Below, piece after piece: positions 21,816-33,459 of a DNA stretch of 64,000 nt. Numbering within the stretch: position 1 is the stretch's first letter; each line of letters opens with the position of its first letter. The DNA lies in NCBI GenBank assembly GCA_963377175.1, contig CAUJNA010003001.1, positions 711,001 through 775,000 on the forward strand. The letters run 5' to 3'. The notes beneath the pieces were generated by a model, which ran no database searches, was not told where the DNA came from, and was given only the letters and a program-made list of their open reading frames with translations. This stretch comes from Effrenium voratum. Its lineage: Eukaryota; Sar; Dinophyceae; Suessiales; Symbiodiniaceae. The position numbers and the translations under genes were made by a program.

Positions 21816-23401
21816 ATGGCTAGGGTATCTACCAAGTTTCTTATGCGCCCGCCCTACACACGTCTTTGGGACCGCATTCCAAGGGTCCTATGGGACACGT
21901 TGGCGGATGAGTCCTTCTCCCCGAGACAGACGGACGGGGAGCTGTTGGTCCTGATGTGCCTGCGCCAAGGCACTGAGGAGGAGGGGAGGAAGCTGGGCGG
22001 AGAGCCGGCAATCCGCTTCTCTCAGCTCCTGGAACTCTCGGGCATTCCGGTAGGACAAGACGCCCACGTGGTCCCGACGGAATACTTCAACGGCCTGGTG
22101 GCGGCGGCGGCAGGCAGGCTTCCCCAGCCTCTGTCCGCGGCGGACCTGGCCGACCTGTGGGACAGCATATGGTTCCTCCTCCTGGCGACGGCGGATGGCA
22201 AGCCGAGCGAGGACTTTTCCCCGCTGGAGAATGAATGGGACCGCCAGGACCAATTGAGGTGGTTCTCACGAGATGACCCACCCCCACTCCAACAACCGGA
22301 GCTTCTGAAGTGGAGGCACTGGCGCCCGGGCAAAATAAGGGAAATGGAGCCCACGACCCAGCGAGCGCTGGAACTCCATATGCGCGGGAAGTGGGCGGAA
22401 CGGCTCCTCGCCCACTTTGCCCCGTTTGCGGAGCACATCACGTACATGCAGGACATCCTGCGGGAGGACTTCCGCAAGGAGGCATTGGACCTCCTGGGGG
22501 GCAATAGGTTCCGGACACTCAGGCAGCATTGCACGGTGATTCCCTGGCAGGAACGACATGTCCGCTCTCTCCTCAACCAGCTCGCCGAAGAGGAGGTCAC
22601 CCCGTACAAGCTCTCAAATGGTATTCCAAGACCTTCGGTATGCTGAAGATAGACGAGCTCCATCGCCTCAAGTCCAAGAAGAGCTCGTTGGAAGAGGCAC
22701 TCACGGACACGGTCACCCGGCCGCAGCGCAAGGCGGTGGTCCCCAGCAAAGAGGTCATATGGGCTCTGGAGGAAGGGGCTGGCTACGATTACCTGGGTGC
22801 CACCGGCCCCGGTACGCAGGCGGCCCCGGGGAGGAGCAGACACGAGGTACTGGACGCATTCATCCTGGGTTTCGCCCGGTTCCAAGTAGGGTGCAGCGCT
22901 CGTTTCAATGACCTCCAGCATGTTCACCCTAAGGACCTGATCCACACCGTGGAGCTGAAGGCCTGGCAGACCAAGACGGTCTCAGCAGCACGAATCAACC
23001 GCAACCCGGTCCCCTTGATTGCTCCGAAGTACAGCTTCACGGGGATCCCCTGGTGGACTACCTGGGTGGCCGCGGTCCGGCGACTGGTATCCGAGAAGGC
23101 ATTCCAGGAGGGAGGGGACCTCTCCAGGGTGCCACCGGCCCCGGAAGCCCCTCCACCGAAGAAAGGGAGTGGATCCAGCCAGGGCACTCCAGAAGGGCGG
23201 AAGCACCCTTTTCCCCCGCACCCACCGAGGCAGTGGGAAGAACCCCCAGAGAGACCCAGAGGTGGGGATCCGCCCAGCAAGGGGCGTTCCAAGGGCGGGC
23301 AGAACCGTCAGGGCAAAGGGCCAGACGACCAGTGGGTCGGACAAAGGACACACGGAAACCCCAGGGGGGACAAGCCCCACCAGACACCCCGGAAAGACTG
23401 A
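21816..23401 (+). pseudogene. retroelement ORF2, possible tyrosine-recombinase-like segment
   Basis: Starts MARVSTKFLMRPPYTRLWD and is open to about 22605. One base change near the CCCC at 22599 moves the frame, which then runs on as ALKWYSKTFGMLKIDELH to a stop at 23401. About 22840-23090 reads HEVLDAFILGFARFQVG, then CSARFNDLQHV and LKAWQTKT, a pattern like the first half of a tyrosine recombinase (Arg in a helix before a charged loop, later Lys). The HxxR and Tyr of a complete recombinase are not seen, so this is tentative. The C-terminal part is rich in Pro, Gly, Arg and Lys, as in nucleic-acid-binding linkers. Confidence 0.5.
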
Positions 23402-23403
23402 GG

Positions 23404-24330
23404 TCCAGACTAAGGTGGACGCCACGACCGGTGCCGGAGTCGAAGCCGACCCTCATCCTGCTGACGCGGGGGCCCTGGATGCCTACCTCCATGCCTACAA
23501 CCCGGCCTTCTCGGAGTAGAGACGAGCCATACTCTACAATGTGCTCCATGGCCATGGCGGGCAAGGTCGCCTTTGTGGGGGGCGGCCCCAACTGCAGAAC
23601 GTGGAGCATTCTCAGATGGTTCCCCAAACCGGGAGGCCCGCCGCCGGTGAGGGGCAGGGCGGAGCAGACCCTGTGGGGCTTGGAGTACCTGGAGCCCCGG
23701 GTAAGGGAGGACACGGACAACGACAGCGTGCTCATGCTCCGACAGATGTACCTGACCTCGCTGGCCTACCAAGGACTAGGTCAACGAACGGTCCCGCAGG
23801 TGGGCTCCTCCTTCCTGGAGCACCCGATGGACCCAATGGAGTGCAGCAAGAGCCCGAGCGCAGCGAGGTGCTCATCGATCTGGTTCACACGGGCCTATAT
23901 TCAATGGGCGAACGCACTCCACCACTCCCTCATCAAGTTTGACGAGTGCCGCCTGGGCCAGGTGGTAGTGAAGTCCACGACATTGTCAACGGACCTTCCC
24001 CTTCACCATTGGCATGATCTGCGATGCAACCACGGAGCTCTCGCAGCGGCCATCCTCTGCAGAGCGGGACCCGTCCTGGAGGCGCTGAGGCCGGGGGGCA
24101 CGGTGCCCCAAGTGAACCCAACGACCCCCCCGAGGCGGCACAGGAAACCATCTCCCCACACGCCGGGGGACAACAAGCGCCAGTCCCTGAGGCTGAAGGC
24201 CGGCCAACAAGCGTTGGCGGGACTAACCTTGGGCTCACGTCCGGTCTCGGCCTCAGACAATCCTGAGGTCCGGACACCAACAACAGCCGGCGGGCAGGGA
24301 GGTCGAACTACGGGGTGAAACTCTTCCCCC
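23404..24330 (+). pseudogene. retroelement segment with cytosine-methyltransferase-like motifs
   Basis: After a short piece in another frame (ADAGALDAYLHAYNPAFSE, stop at 23519) the frame of 23525-24020 reads KVAFVGGGPNCRTWSILRW, then SSFLEHPMDP and FDECRLGQVVVKSTTL. GGPNC-TWS recalls the GPPCQ-WS catalytic motif IV of C5 methyltransferases (Pro replaced by Asn) and LEHP recalls the ENV motif. Capture of cytosine methyltransferases by dinoflagellate retrotransposons is known. The match here is partial and rests on motif shape only. The frame changes again near 24030, and the Pro-rich remainder is poorly defined. Confidence 0.45.
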
Positions 24331-26141
24331 TTCAGGGGGGACAAAATTTCAGGTAGGGGACGGGTCACACCCCTTCCCGGAGGACCTGCTGGAAGATATC
24401 AGGGAGATCCTGGCGCCAGGGGCAGGCCGACCAGCGGAAGGCCAACCCTCATCTGGCCACTCAAGAAGGAGCTAAAAGGGGAGGAGCCGGAGTTCCAGGA
24501 ACTCCCTCATCCCACGGGCCGGGGTAACTACCCCTCAGCGGATCACTTCAGTGAGCTCATCCGTAGCACATTCCTGGAGGAGGTCCCCATGGGCATGGTA
24601 GATGGCCCTCTCACCAAGGTAGAGGCAGCAGCGCGCTGTGGCTGCAATATGGGGGATCTTTGCCCAGGCCCCCTAGCGGGCATCGACGAAGGGGACAAGA
24701 TCCGCACCATCTACGATGGCTCGGTGGGCGGGGCCAATGACACCATCAGGAACCAGACGGTGGAAAGGACGACGGCTCCGACGGTGCTGGATGACATGCG
24801 GCAGCTGAGGAGGGACCTCCCTCTCAGGGTGCCCCCGGCCCCGATAGGGAGGTCGCTAAACCTCCACCCGAGGGCTGGCAATGGCCGGAGCCGGGCACCA
24901 GGTGGGTGCTGCTCAAGGCGGACGTCACCAAGGCCCACCGGAGAGTGAAGGTCCTCAGGAAGGACTGGCGGTTCCAGGTGGCCTCACTGGGGGAAGAATG
25001 GTGGGTGAACAAGGTAGGCACATACGGCATGGCCAGTGCCCAATCCTACTGGGGACGCCTGGCAGCCCTTCTACTCAGGGTCCTCTACGCACTTTTCCCT
25101 CAAGTGGATTGGAACTTCGTCTTTGTGGATGACTTCCTGTGGCTGCTTCGCAGCAAGGGGGCAGTGAACTTGGCGGTGGCGCTGTTGGCAACACTCCTGG
25201 CCTTGGGCACCCCGCTTAGCTGGAAGAAGACACATTTGGCGGAGGTCAACACGTGGCTGGGCTTCGTGGTCCACCCGAACATCCCGCAGGTTCTCATGGC
25301 CGCCAACAAACACATCCTGGTGATGGAGGTCTTGCAGATCATGGTGGAAGGGCAGGCGATGCACTCAAAGGACATCGAGAAGGCCCTGGGCCGCATCCAA
25401 TGGGCAACTGCTGCATGTCCGCTGGCGAAGTCGATGCTTCAGCCACTGTGGGCCTGGAAAATGGCCACCACCACGGTGGGGAAACCCCCTAAGGTGGTCA
25501 GGATGCTGGCGTTCATGCTGCGGTTCCTCTTCAACACGCCCTTCGTCCAGTACTCCCCTTACTTGCCGAAGTCCTCTTGGTGGGGTTGCAGCGATGCTAG
25601 CGCCTCGGATGAAGGACTGGCATTTGTGGGAGGCTGGTGCTCCAACAAAGTGGAGCCGGAGAAGAAGGAGGTGTACTGGTTCCACGAGCAGATCCACGTG
25701 GAGGAGTACCCGTGGGCATTCAAGAATGGGGATCCCAAGCGGAGGATTGCGGCTCTGGAAATGCTGGGCACGCTCTTCCTCTGTAACATGATCCTCACGC
25801 ACCAAGGCCCTCTGTCCTCCCGGGTCCGACTCCCGGTGGGCAGTGACAATCAGGGCAACGTCATGGCGATGCTCAACCTTGGATCCAAGAAGCCCTACAC
25901 CGCGGCTATCCTGATGGAGCTGGTCTTCCTGCTCCACACCCATGGCTGCTCGCTGGCGGCCAACCACGTGCCCCGGGAATTCCACCAGTGGGCCGATGAG
26001 CTGACGCACCCAGATTTCTCGGGGTTCGACCCTTTGCACAGAGTTCCTAAACAGGAACTCTGCGAGGAGTTCATTTTTCTCTCGCGTCTCCTGAATGGAG
26101 ATGCATTTGATCTTAGCGTGGGCCCACCCATGCTCCCGTGA
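24330..26141 (+). CDS. retroelement reverse transcriptase and RNase H
   Basis: The region copies element RNA into DNA. Opening pieces read DLLEDIREILAPG and FSELIRSTFLEEVP. RT motifs in order: KIRTIYDGS (fingers), LKADVTKAHRRVKV (motif A, catalytic Asp, 24906 on), YGMASAQSYWGRL (motif B), FVDD at 25122-25133 (motif C, catalytic pair) and LSWKKT (motif D/E). RNase H follows with Asp at 25593 (SDASAS), Glu at 25758, Asp at 25845 (GSDNQG) and NHVPREFHQWADELTH near 25960-26005. One frame change near 24835 in a C run separates the fingers from the rest; from about 24880 to the stop at 26141 the frame is intact. The type resembles DIRS-like RTs. Confidence 0.85.
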
Positions 26142-26390
26142 CCGGAGCCGGTGGGTGACTCACTTCCCCTGGTGGCAGACCCCCCTGTGGCCTGGGTGCC
26201 CCTGGCCCCGGCCCAGGGGCGGGCGCTATCAGTCTGCACACCCGTTCTTCAGTTTTTGAGAGTTTGTGGTGGGTGGCCCATGGGGCCCACCCAGCCGTAG
26301 ACATCTGACAGGGGAAGATGAGTCCCTGGCACCAACACATTGCTTGGATAAAAGAGTTATCGCTTGCTTGTGTGGTGCCGTTTGGTTAGC
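26142..26390 (+). other. 3' untranslated tail of the retroelement
   Basis: GC-rich, with CCCTGGCCCCGGCCCAGGGG palindromic at 26200-26219 and GGTGGCCCATGGGGCCCACC at 26270-26290, both able to fold. No poly-A tail is seen; composition falls to background by about 26390, which I take as the element end. Confidence 0.45.
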
Positions 26391-27650
26391 TTACATACAC
26401 TAGTCCATGTTTCCATTTGCCAGGGTTCCATTTCGGGTACATATTTCTGACCCACAGCCATTTGGCTGCTCAAAAAATGGAATCCCCAAATTGTCGCCTT
26501 GGTATATGGGGGAAAGACTGAAACCTCCGATTTGCCCCAGCGGTTTCATTTGGAGAACCACACCCAGAGGTGGACGTTGAAGCCAAAGGGAAGCCACGGA
26601 ACAGAGCTATGTGTGTTGTTTGCGCTAAGGCTTGAGGACCATTTGGATGCTTCTCAAAATGGGAATCGGCCTATTGGTTTGCTTTCGGTGTCCCTAGTTC
26701 TCGCTTCCTGAGTTCTTCGGCTTTTTTCGTTTCTGGGGAAGATCAGTGGCAAACAAAATGTATAGACTTTTTTGGCCAAGGCACTCAGGAAGCGAGGATT
26801 CCATTGTTTCACTCCAAGGTGAAATGGGACACCATGGCCGTGCCGTAAAATCGAATTCTGAGTAAGTCGAAGGAAGTGCGGGGCTTTGCATTGGGTGTTG
26901 GGAGTCCAGGAGAACTCAACGTCCCATGTGGTAGCATGAGGGGTGTTGGAAGACTACTTTGGCGGCTCAGGAAGCCTTTGAAACCGCTTAAGGTAATTTA
27001 GAGGATGCCACATTCAGGGACCCTTGAAATATATTTTTATATATGTCCCTTCTTTGACCAGTATGTCAAGATGCCACAAATTGGCAAGGGGCCCATACCA
27101 CTGGAGTATTGCAGCAACGAACAAGTTGGTATCCCTGTAATTGATTATGGGATTTCAACAGGCGCTGGATGGTTGGATGTGGTTGCTTCACGGGCAAGAT
27201 GTATTGAACCAACCGACCAGGGTATGGAGTTGCCGCCCCAAGCTGTGCCAGGATGTGTTTCCCGTGTATTGCCAATGTAAGACTTGTTAATTTATTGCCC
27301 AATTGTTCAGTGGCGCCCAGTTCCCTTGTTGGGCTCCTCAGCAGAGAGTAGTCATCCCCAAAGGGCTCGTATTTCGTTTTTCCAGGGTCATTAGCCGTAG
27401 CCAACTGGGATGGGGAAACACATTGCAACTCGCATTTGCCAAGCTTGGAACGGTCGGAGCTTCCGATATATCTCCCATTAAGCAGCACCTTGAACTGGCG
27501 TAGGGAAACTACCCTCCCAAAAAGGCACATGGAAGTGCACAAACCACCTTTCCAAGAGGAAAGGAAAGTCCTCTTTCTACAGGGGTCTGTGCACTTCCAT
27601 GTTAGGCGGCGGGTGGGTAATCTTTGGTCACGGCACGGATCGGAGACCAA
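26391..27650. other. no gene recognised
   Basis: Background-composition DNA with only short chance ORFs; the longest minus frame (27066-27707) has no coding features. Confidence 0.5.
27528..27601. repeat. long imperfect hairpin
   Basis: CATGGAAGTGCACAAACC through AAGAGGA and TCCTCTT through GTGCACTTCCATG pair over about 33 bases with a few mismatches and a loop near 8 bases. Confidence 0.65.
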
Positions 27651-27656
27651 ATGGAG

Positions 27657-27728
27657 GAGCACTCTGTCGAAGCCGCGCTGGAAGCGCGCTTTGTTCGTGA
27701 TCGCCATCTCCTTGAGCTTTGCCTACAG
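27657..27728 (+). CDS. candidate exon, unknown gene
   Basis: After AAATGGAG|GAG the frame reads EHSVEAALEARFVRDRHLLE then LCLQ. The charged helix and high GC stand out from the flanks, and the acceptor is the AG|G type used by the AKR gene. The donor is uncertain (CTTT|GCCTAC, or after CTACAG). Confidence 0.35.
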
Positions 27729-29498
27729 TGCTGATTATTTTGGCTGCCTCTATGGTTATCAGAGCCAACTCAGAATACTTCCCTTTCACACACTTGATGG
27801 TGGAAAGGGAAACATCAGACCAGCAGGAAATGCCTTTCCACTTCTGTCCAACACCGACCTTTTGCCCTTTGGTTTTCCGGCATGTTCCATGTTTAGTCCA
27901 GGTCCCAAAAGGTGAGTCTGCCGTTGCTAGGTCCTTTGGGCGAGTGAGGTGATCCGCACCTTCCAAGTGAGCCTTCTCCATTCAAAGGGGACCCTTTCGT
28001 AGAAGGACCCTCGCAGACATGGAACCATTCCACTACCCTGCTGTCTGCCTGTAGGCGTGTTTCGAAGTAGAAGTGGGGAGGACTTTTTGGAGAGTGCCAA
28101 ACAATCCTGCCAGCTGGTACCTATGTTATCTTCAAATTCATGCACCTCATTCCATACGGCAAACTGCATGCTTCGTTCTTTACCCCTGAGGGGTTGGTTG
28201 GTAGGGTTTGGAACCCCAACTGTGCATGGTGTTTCCAACAAATTGCACCCGAGGGCGACTCCCCGGCTGCTCAGTCGTGCCCTCCAACAGGGTGACCCCA
28301 AGACGAAACTTGCCTCTTAAAAGCACAAGTTTTCTCAATTTTTTGGGTAACATGGGCTATATGTCTGTAACAGATTAACTTCCCCGGGGCGCAGGGAGTT
28401 TTAAGGGGTAAGTAAAAGATGGTCAGAGTTGGTGGTTCAGCTGAAGAATTGCCGGGCACCCCTTGGTAACTTGTCTTGGCTTGGTGGGTGCCCCGCTGGA
28501 AAAAATCATCAACCAACGGGTCATAGGTGGCCATGGGGCATGATGCTTTGTTTCACGTGAGGCGGGGTACCCCTTCTGTAGAGAAAAGCTTGCCTGGCGG
28601 GTTGCGGGCAAGGCACCTGTTCAGCTTCAGTGATTTATCAAAGAACCTCCCGAAGTAGTCATAGGGATTATCCTCTGTAGTATACGGAAAGGGCAATTTC
28701 CCATGGCTGATACACACATACGAGTACGCAAACACAGTAAACCACAGTAAACCCAATCGCGCAGTTCGCCCGCTTACACAAGGAAAGGGAGAAAACCGCC
28801 CAGTTTTTGTCGTTCAATAAACCAATTGGACTACATCTCTTTGGCTCTTGCCCCTGCTGCAAAAGGTGCATTAGTTTTGTTGGTCAATTGGCAAATACAC
28901 ATTTTCCCAACAGGTTAAAGGCTAAGCATGGCCTTGGTGTGACCTTAGCCCCGACCTTTTGGAAAGAAACTTGGACTGACGAATTATGCTCGACCTTGTC
29001 AGAAAGAACCCTGGGATTCCCATGCCCATGTGTCCGAGGCTGGTCTGCAGCTATCAGGTGAATCACTTGGTGGCTTGGGCCCGATGCAAGTGGCGTTCGC
29101 TTTGGGCGCGCGAAGCCGCAGAGTGAGAATGACCCGCCCAAGAAAGGAATATCCCAACTTGGTGGGCTTTAGACTCCAAAAGGCATGACCAAAGTTTGAA
29201 CTGATTTTCCCCAAAAGTTTGGGGGGGGAGAACAACTTGAACCAAGACCTGAAGTGAGTTTCCCTTTGCGATGTTAGAGGCATGTAGGGCACCTTAAGTC
29301 GCCTAGATGTATATACTTTTGTTCGCTTCAGGATAAGCCTGGGTCTCAGCCGAGCTCGGACCCTGAGCCGAGCTGAAGTCGAACCGCTGGTACAGCAGGG
29401 CACGCGCGGAGCGCGGGCAGACCAGCGGGGAGCAATCGAGTGTTTCGGAGAATGATGGGCCAATCCTCGTTTTGTTCAGCGTAAACTACGCCAAAGCA

Positions 29499-29518
29499 CA
29501 GACACACACACACACACA
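29499..29518. repeat. CA microsatellite
   Basis: ACACACACACACACACA run; short. Confidence 0.8.
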
Positions 29519-29548
29519 TTGTGTTTCAATGATTTATGAACTCGCCAG

Positions 29549-29614
29549 GTTGTTGAGTGCTGAAAAGAAGCTTCGGAAGCACTCGGCAGACCGCGGTTTT
29601 AAGCGGAAGAAGAG
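29549..29614 (+). CDS. candidate exon, Lys/Arg-rich
   Basis: Bounded by CGCCAG|G and AAGAG|GTCAGA. Reads LLSAEKKLRKHSADRGFKRK plus K, a basic stretch like a nuclear localisation signal. No family is recognised. Confidence 0.35.
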
Positions 29615-30219
29615 GTCAGAGAGACAAACAAGCGACTGGCGACGGGATTTGGCTTTGATTTTCGGGATTGGAGTGGGATGACTAGGCTATGCAGAAAGGG
29701 GATTTTGCCGGCATCCCCGGTTCTGCTTCTTTGTTTGCTCAAGCACCCTCAAGATCAATCGACCAGGAGTCAGTGTATCATGGGTTTCCATCCGAAACAT
29801 TGGTGTCCTTACGATTGTGGAAGCTGACAGAAAGGTGTGGTGACCGGGTATGACTTTTTCTCTTCATCCCTGCATGTCCACATGTCGATTCTTGTTCAAA
29901 AGTCGCTCGCCCTTCCGTCCTTGGATGGTACTTTTCGGAGTCAATCTTTCAAAGACACTTACAAGTTACAGATGACTTTGACCAGTCAGGGCCCTGTTCG
30001 GACAAGAGCGTGCAACACACAAAATGCCGAAGACTATAAAGATGCAGGTCTGCAGGGCATTGCGGAGTGAGGTATTTGATGTTGTTTGCTTTTGGTTCTG
30101 TTCATGTTGGAGTCCGTCAAAGAACAAAGATGTTTGCTAACATACCGAAGCTTGGGAAGGTTCCCCTTTTGGATTCTTGATGGTCCCCGACTTTGCTTAG
30201 ACTGAGAGAGATATTCATG

Positions 30220-30332
30220 CTCTGTTGCGCGGTGGCGCCCTTCTTTCCTCTTTTTTGGGGAAGGGTTCCCCTTTAAACTCAACCAACCAAAAAATGATGC
30301 CCCTTTTTTCCGATGGCCACTGGGCATCTGAG
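30220..30332. mobile_element. MITE-like element, family 3 (copy 1)
   Basis: Ends CTCTGTTGCGCGGTGGC and GCCACTGGGCATCTGAG are imperfect inverted repeats. The core TTTTTTGGGGAAGGGTTCCC resembles that of family 2. Flanks CATG and TATG differ at one base, perhaps an aged 4-base duplication. Confidence 0.55.
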
Positions 30333-30934
30333 TATGTCATGTTCCACCAAAATCGTCTGATTCGGGGGAGCCGTTTGGTGCCTGGCTATATAGAGGACTA
30401 AGGCCATGAACTTCCCATGGCGAGTGGGCGAGTGGGCGGATTCTGAAGCCCTTAGCACTTTCAATGGTCATATGTTTAGACTGGTACGGACTATGGAAGC
30501 ATTCAGGGTACGGAATGAAGTGGAACTTTCTTGGAAACATGGTATTACCATATGGACTCTGCCACAAAGGTCCACGGGTTTCTTGCAGGTATGCTGGTCC
30601 CGTAGGGGTCGACTGGACCGGGCTTTGGGCTTTGTTGGGTCGTTTCTCGCACATCTCTTGCGTTGCATGTTGCTGAGGCCCCAGCAACGCAGCTTGTCGG
30701 CAAGGTGAAACGGCCTCAGAGCATGCGGCGTGCCCCTTTTGCACTAAGCCCCTACTCCAAGTCTGACCATAAAGGAAGGTATTTACCATGGAAATCCAGG
30801 GTTTTCAAGACGTCTCGTAAGAACAAGTTGGTGTGTTGGAGCAGGGAACGTGCTCATTGCTCGGCTTGGCTTTCCTGTTGAGCATGTTTGCTTTTTGGTT
30901 TCCCTTCATTTCCCTACCTGCAACTTAACTTTCT

Positions 30935-31002
30935 GGGGGTCCTCCGGATTTGAACCAGGACCAAACTAATGGGTTTCCCTTCGCCTGAGCAGTATGGCCC
31001 TC
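30935..31002 (-). other. tRNA-like relic (B-box and A-box resemblance)
   Basis: On the minus strand GGTTCAAATCC matches a pol III B box, preceded by CTGCTCAGGCGAAGGG, loosely like an A box, with ends GGGCC...GGACCC that can pair. The T stem does not pair well. It could be a decayed tRNA or the head of a tRNA-derived SINE. Confidence 0.25.
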
Positions 31003-32285
31003 CTTTTGATTAAGCCGAAGTGAAGAACACAAGTGGGCTCTTCAAGGGACAAGGGTCCCTGGACCCTGCATCAGCTACTTGTTCATAGAGAAGATCCTTC
31101 CTTTCCGGTGCAGCACCCCGCCCGATTATCACTCCGACAGGTCTACTTGGGCGTGTCTGTTTTTGAGGGTTCCCTTGTGGGGTTGGCTTAAAGGGAGACC
31201 CAAAGGATCCATTTTGGGTCTTATTGTGACACATGCTCAGGTCTACTTGTTTGGGTCGCAAGAAACAAACACAAAATACCAAGTCCTTGGATGGGTTGGT
31301 GACTTGTAGTAGCTCCTGCAGTTCTGTTTTCGTTCCCCAGCCAAAAGCTTTGGGGTTGCCCAAGCAAGCTCCTTTCGGTGGCTCAGAGCTGTTCTGGACA
31401 GGGGTTGCGCTGGGCATCTTGTTCGCTGCGCATCGAAAATTGCTATTCACTGGTGTTTTCCATGAAGCGGTCACTTTGGGCGGCTCAGAAAAGGGAAACT
31501 CAGGGGATCCTTGCAATGCATTCGAACCGAAAACCGACCAAGACACTTTTGTCAATGAGCTGCTTGCGGCTAGGCCACTGTTGCATGTACTTCAGATGTT
31601 GGACCGGTGTCTTCCCCGAACAGGGATCCTTACATTATACACCTGAACATTGCAACTTGTAAATGGTGGTTTCCCTTTATATTTTGGTGTTGAAAAAACA
31701 ACATGATTAAAATGGTTGCAGAATGTATCTTTCAAGGAGCCCTGCTCAAGGAAACAACTTCATGTTCCGGGTCCCCGGATACCTCAAATCACTTTCGGAG
31801 TTCAGGGTCGTTCATACTGCGGATGCGAGAAATCCGTTCGCACCACTTTGAAACCATGGGAAAACATGGTTTGTTTGGTATTTACAGGGGAATCGTCGTA
31901 GGGTGTCTTAGGTGGTCCAGGAATCGCCATACCAGCGAACACCTAGAGTGCCCTCAGTCGGATTTGTTTCCAATATGAATGCTTCCTTTTCAGTTTCCCT
32001 ACAAATGGGGGCTTCCCCAATTTCTCAAACACATTCACATGCATCACCTAGCAAAGAATGGTGACAAGCAAAGGGTAGGACAGGCACGCGGCGCACAAGA
32101 CCTTTCACGCAGGTTTGACATGGTGAAAGTTGGGCACAAATCCCAATTCATCCCCTTTACGTACCCACATTTTGCGGGAATCTTGAGTTTTGCCATCTAC
32201 TTCTCCCTGCTCATGTTCAAAGTGGACACCTCCCCAAAGCAGGTCCCACCTCTCCCCCAAAGGACTGGCTGTGCTTCGCGCCGAG

Positions 32286-32338
32286 GAGGGTGCGGCGCCG
32301 GCTTCTTTGAGCGAGTCAGAGGCTAAAAGAAGAGCGAG
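32286..32338 (+). CDS. candidate exon, unknown gene
   Basis: CGCCGAG|GAG to GCGAG|GTGCTGG, reading EGAAPASLSESEAKRRA. AG|G acceptor and GT donor. GC-rich island in poorer flanks. Confidence 0.35.
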
Positions 32339-33026
32339 GTGCTGGAAGTTGGGGGATGGAGAAAATCCACGTCGCCCCCCATTGGGATGGATGAAGCCGA
32401 TTCCGATTCGATTTGGATAAGCCCACTGAGTGGTGCAGGAGTTTGGGCATGAGCAGCCGATATCCACCAGGGATGGGACTATATGGGCCGCCCTCACCAA
32501 ATGATCAGTAGAACTTCAGGCTCGCCAAACTCCAATATCGGAGAGCGCAGTGAATATTGACCGCGGCGAAATTTTGGGTGTGCCCCCCCCCCCCCCCGAA
32601 ATTGCGGTTTTCCCTTTGATTTTCCTTCAGAACCACATACAAAACGAGTAGCAACTCCAGGATGAGCCACCCCCAGGGTGTCCCATCCGAAGGGTACGCC
32701 CCTTCAAAAGGAAAACCACATGTTTTTGTTGGTCCCCTAAAAAAAGAGAGACATATTGAGAAAGGCCTGAGAAAAGTATGTTCGTGGACGAACATCTCAA
32801 CCGGCTTTCTTGAGAGTGAGTAGAGACGTTGAGATCCATATAATATAAGTCTCAGACAGGTGTTCAGGATTCGATCAGACGATATCCACACTTCTCCCAA
32901 CAATTTATCCGCTTGAAATGGCCCATTCCACTTCCATGATTGAAGAGGAAGACCCTTCTTTGGCGCAGTTTGGAGGGGGCACTTTTGCCGGGCCCGGCGT
33001 ATCCGTCCGGCCCAAAAAGCCACCAG

Positions 33027-33097
33027 GCCGCCTTTGTACGGGCCCCGCAGATGTGGCAGAAGTTCCTGCGCGAGCTGGACAGCCGGGGCTGGGCTCG
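33027..33097 (+). CDS. candidate exon, unknown gene
   Basis: CCACCAG|GCC opens AAFVRAPQMWQKFLRELDSR; possible donors are a GC or GT near 33090-33100. The helix with Trp and alternating charge looks protein-like. The frame is also open upstream to about 32996. Confidence 0.38.
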
Positions 33098-33459
33098 GTG
33101 TGGTTGTTGGACATGGGGTTTTAGGTTGCCACTTTTGGTGATATCAAGGGAACCTCCTGCAAAGTGACAAATGAGTCATGAGGATCAACCAGATTGGTAT
33201 CACAAGGGTGATTTTCCGAGACTATGTTGGGGGTCTGGTGAACACCCGAACTTGCGGGCCTTGTTGCTTAGTCTCCCCCGCCATGCGGTTCCTCAGTTCT
33301 TGTTAAGAGTTGGGAGAGAGATGAGGTTGGTTGCCTTGTGGAGTTCATAGTTTTTCACCAAGATAATTGCGTCGGATGCTTGGCAACCAGTGGTTAGTGA
33401 AGAGACCAGAACGGTCTGCTAGTGTTTGAGGGCGCGGCCCGACTTTAACTTGGCAAGTT

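Larger units (their letters stand above)
20461..26390 (+). mobile_element. DIRS-like retroelement, decayed, with spliced-leader relic
   Basis: A 5.9 kb element begins 128 bases after the AKR stop. Order: hairpin with spliced-leader relic, gag-like ORF1, spacer, a long ORF2 with a possible recombinase-like segment, a segment with DNA-cytosine-methyltransferase-like motifs, reverse transcriptase and RNase H, then about 250 bases of 3' sequence. At least six frame changes interrupt the coding regions, several at C or G runs, so it is probably dead. GC content is much higher than in the flanks. Both outer ends are estimates; I found no long terminal repeats or target duplication by eye. Confidence 0.8.

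Noticed and set aside
22022..22945. 307-codon minus ORF across the retroelement
   Set aside because: Shadow of the + strand ORF2; GC-rich coding DNA often leaves the opposite strand open.
25365..26039. 224-codon minus ORF across the RNase H region
   Set aside because: Antisense to the intact RT/RNase H frame, which has all catalytic residues.
20461..26390. Long terminal repeats of the retroelement
   Set aside because: Comparing the two ends by eye gave no shared long sequence, so an LTR element is not supported.
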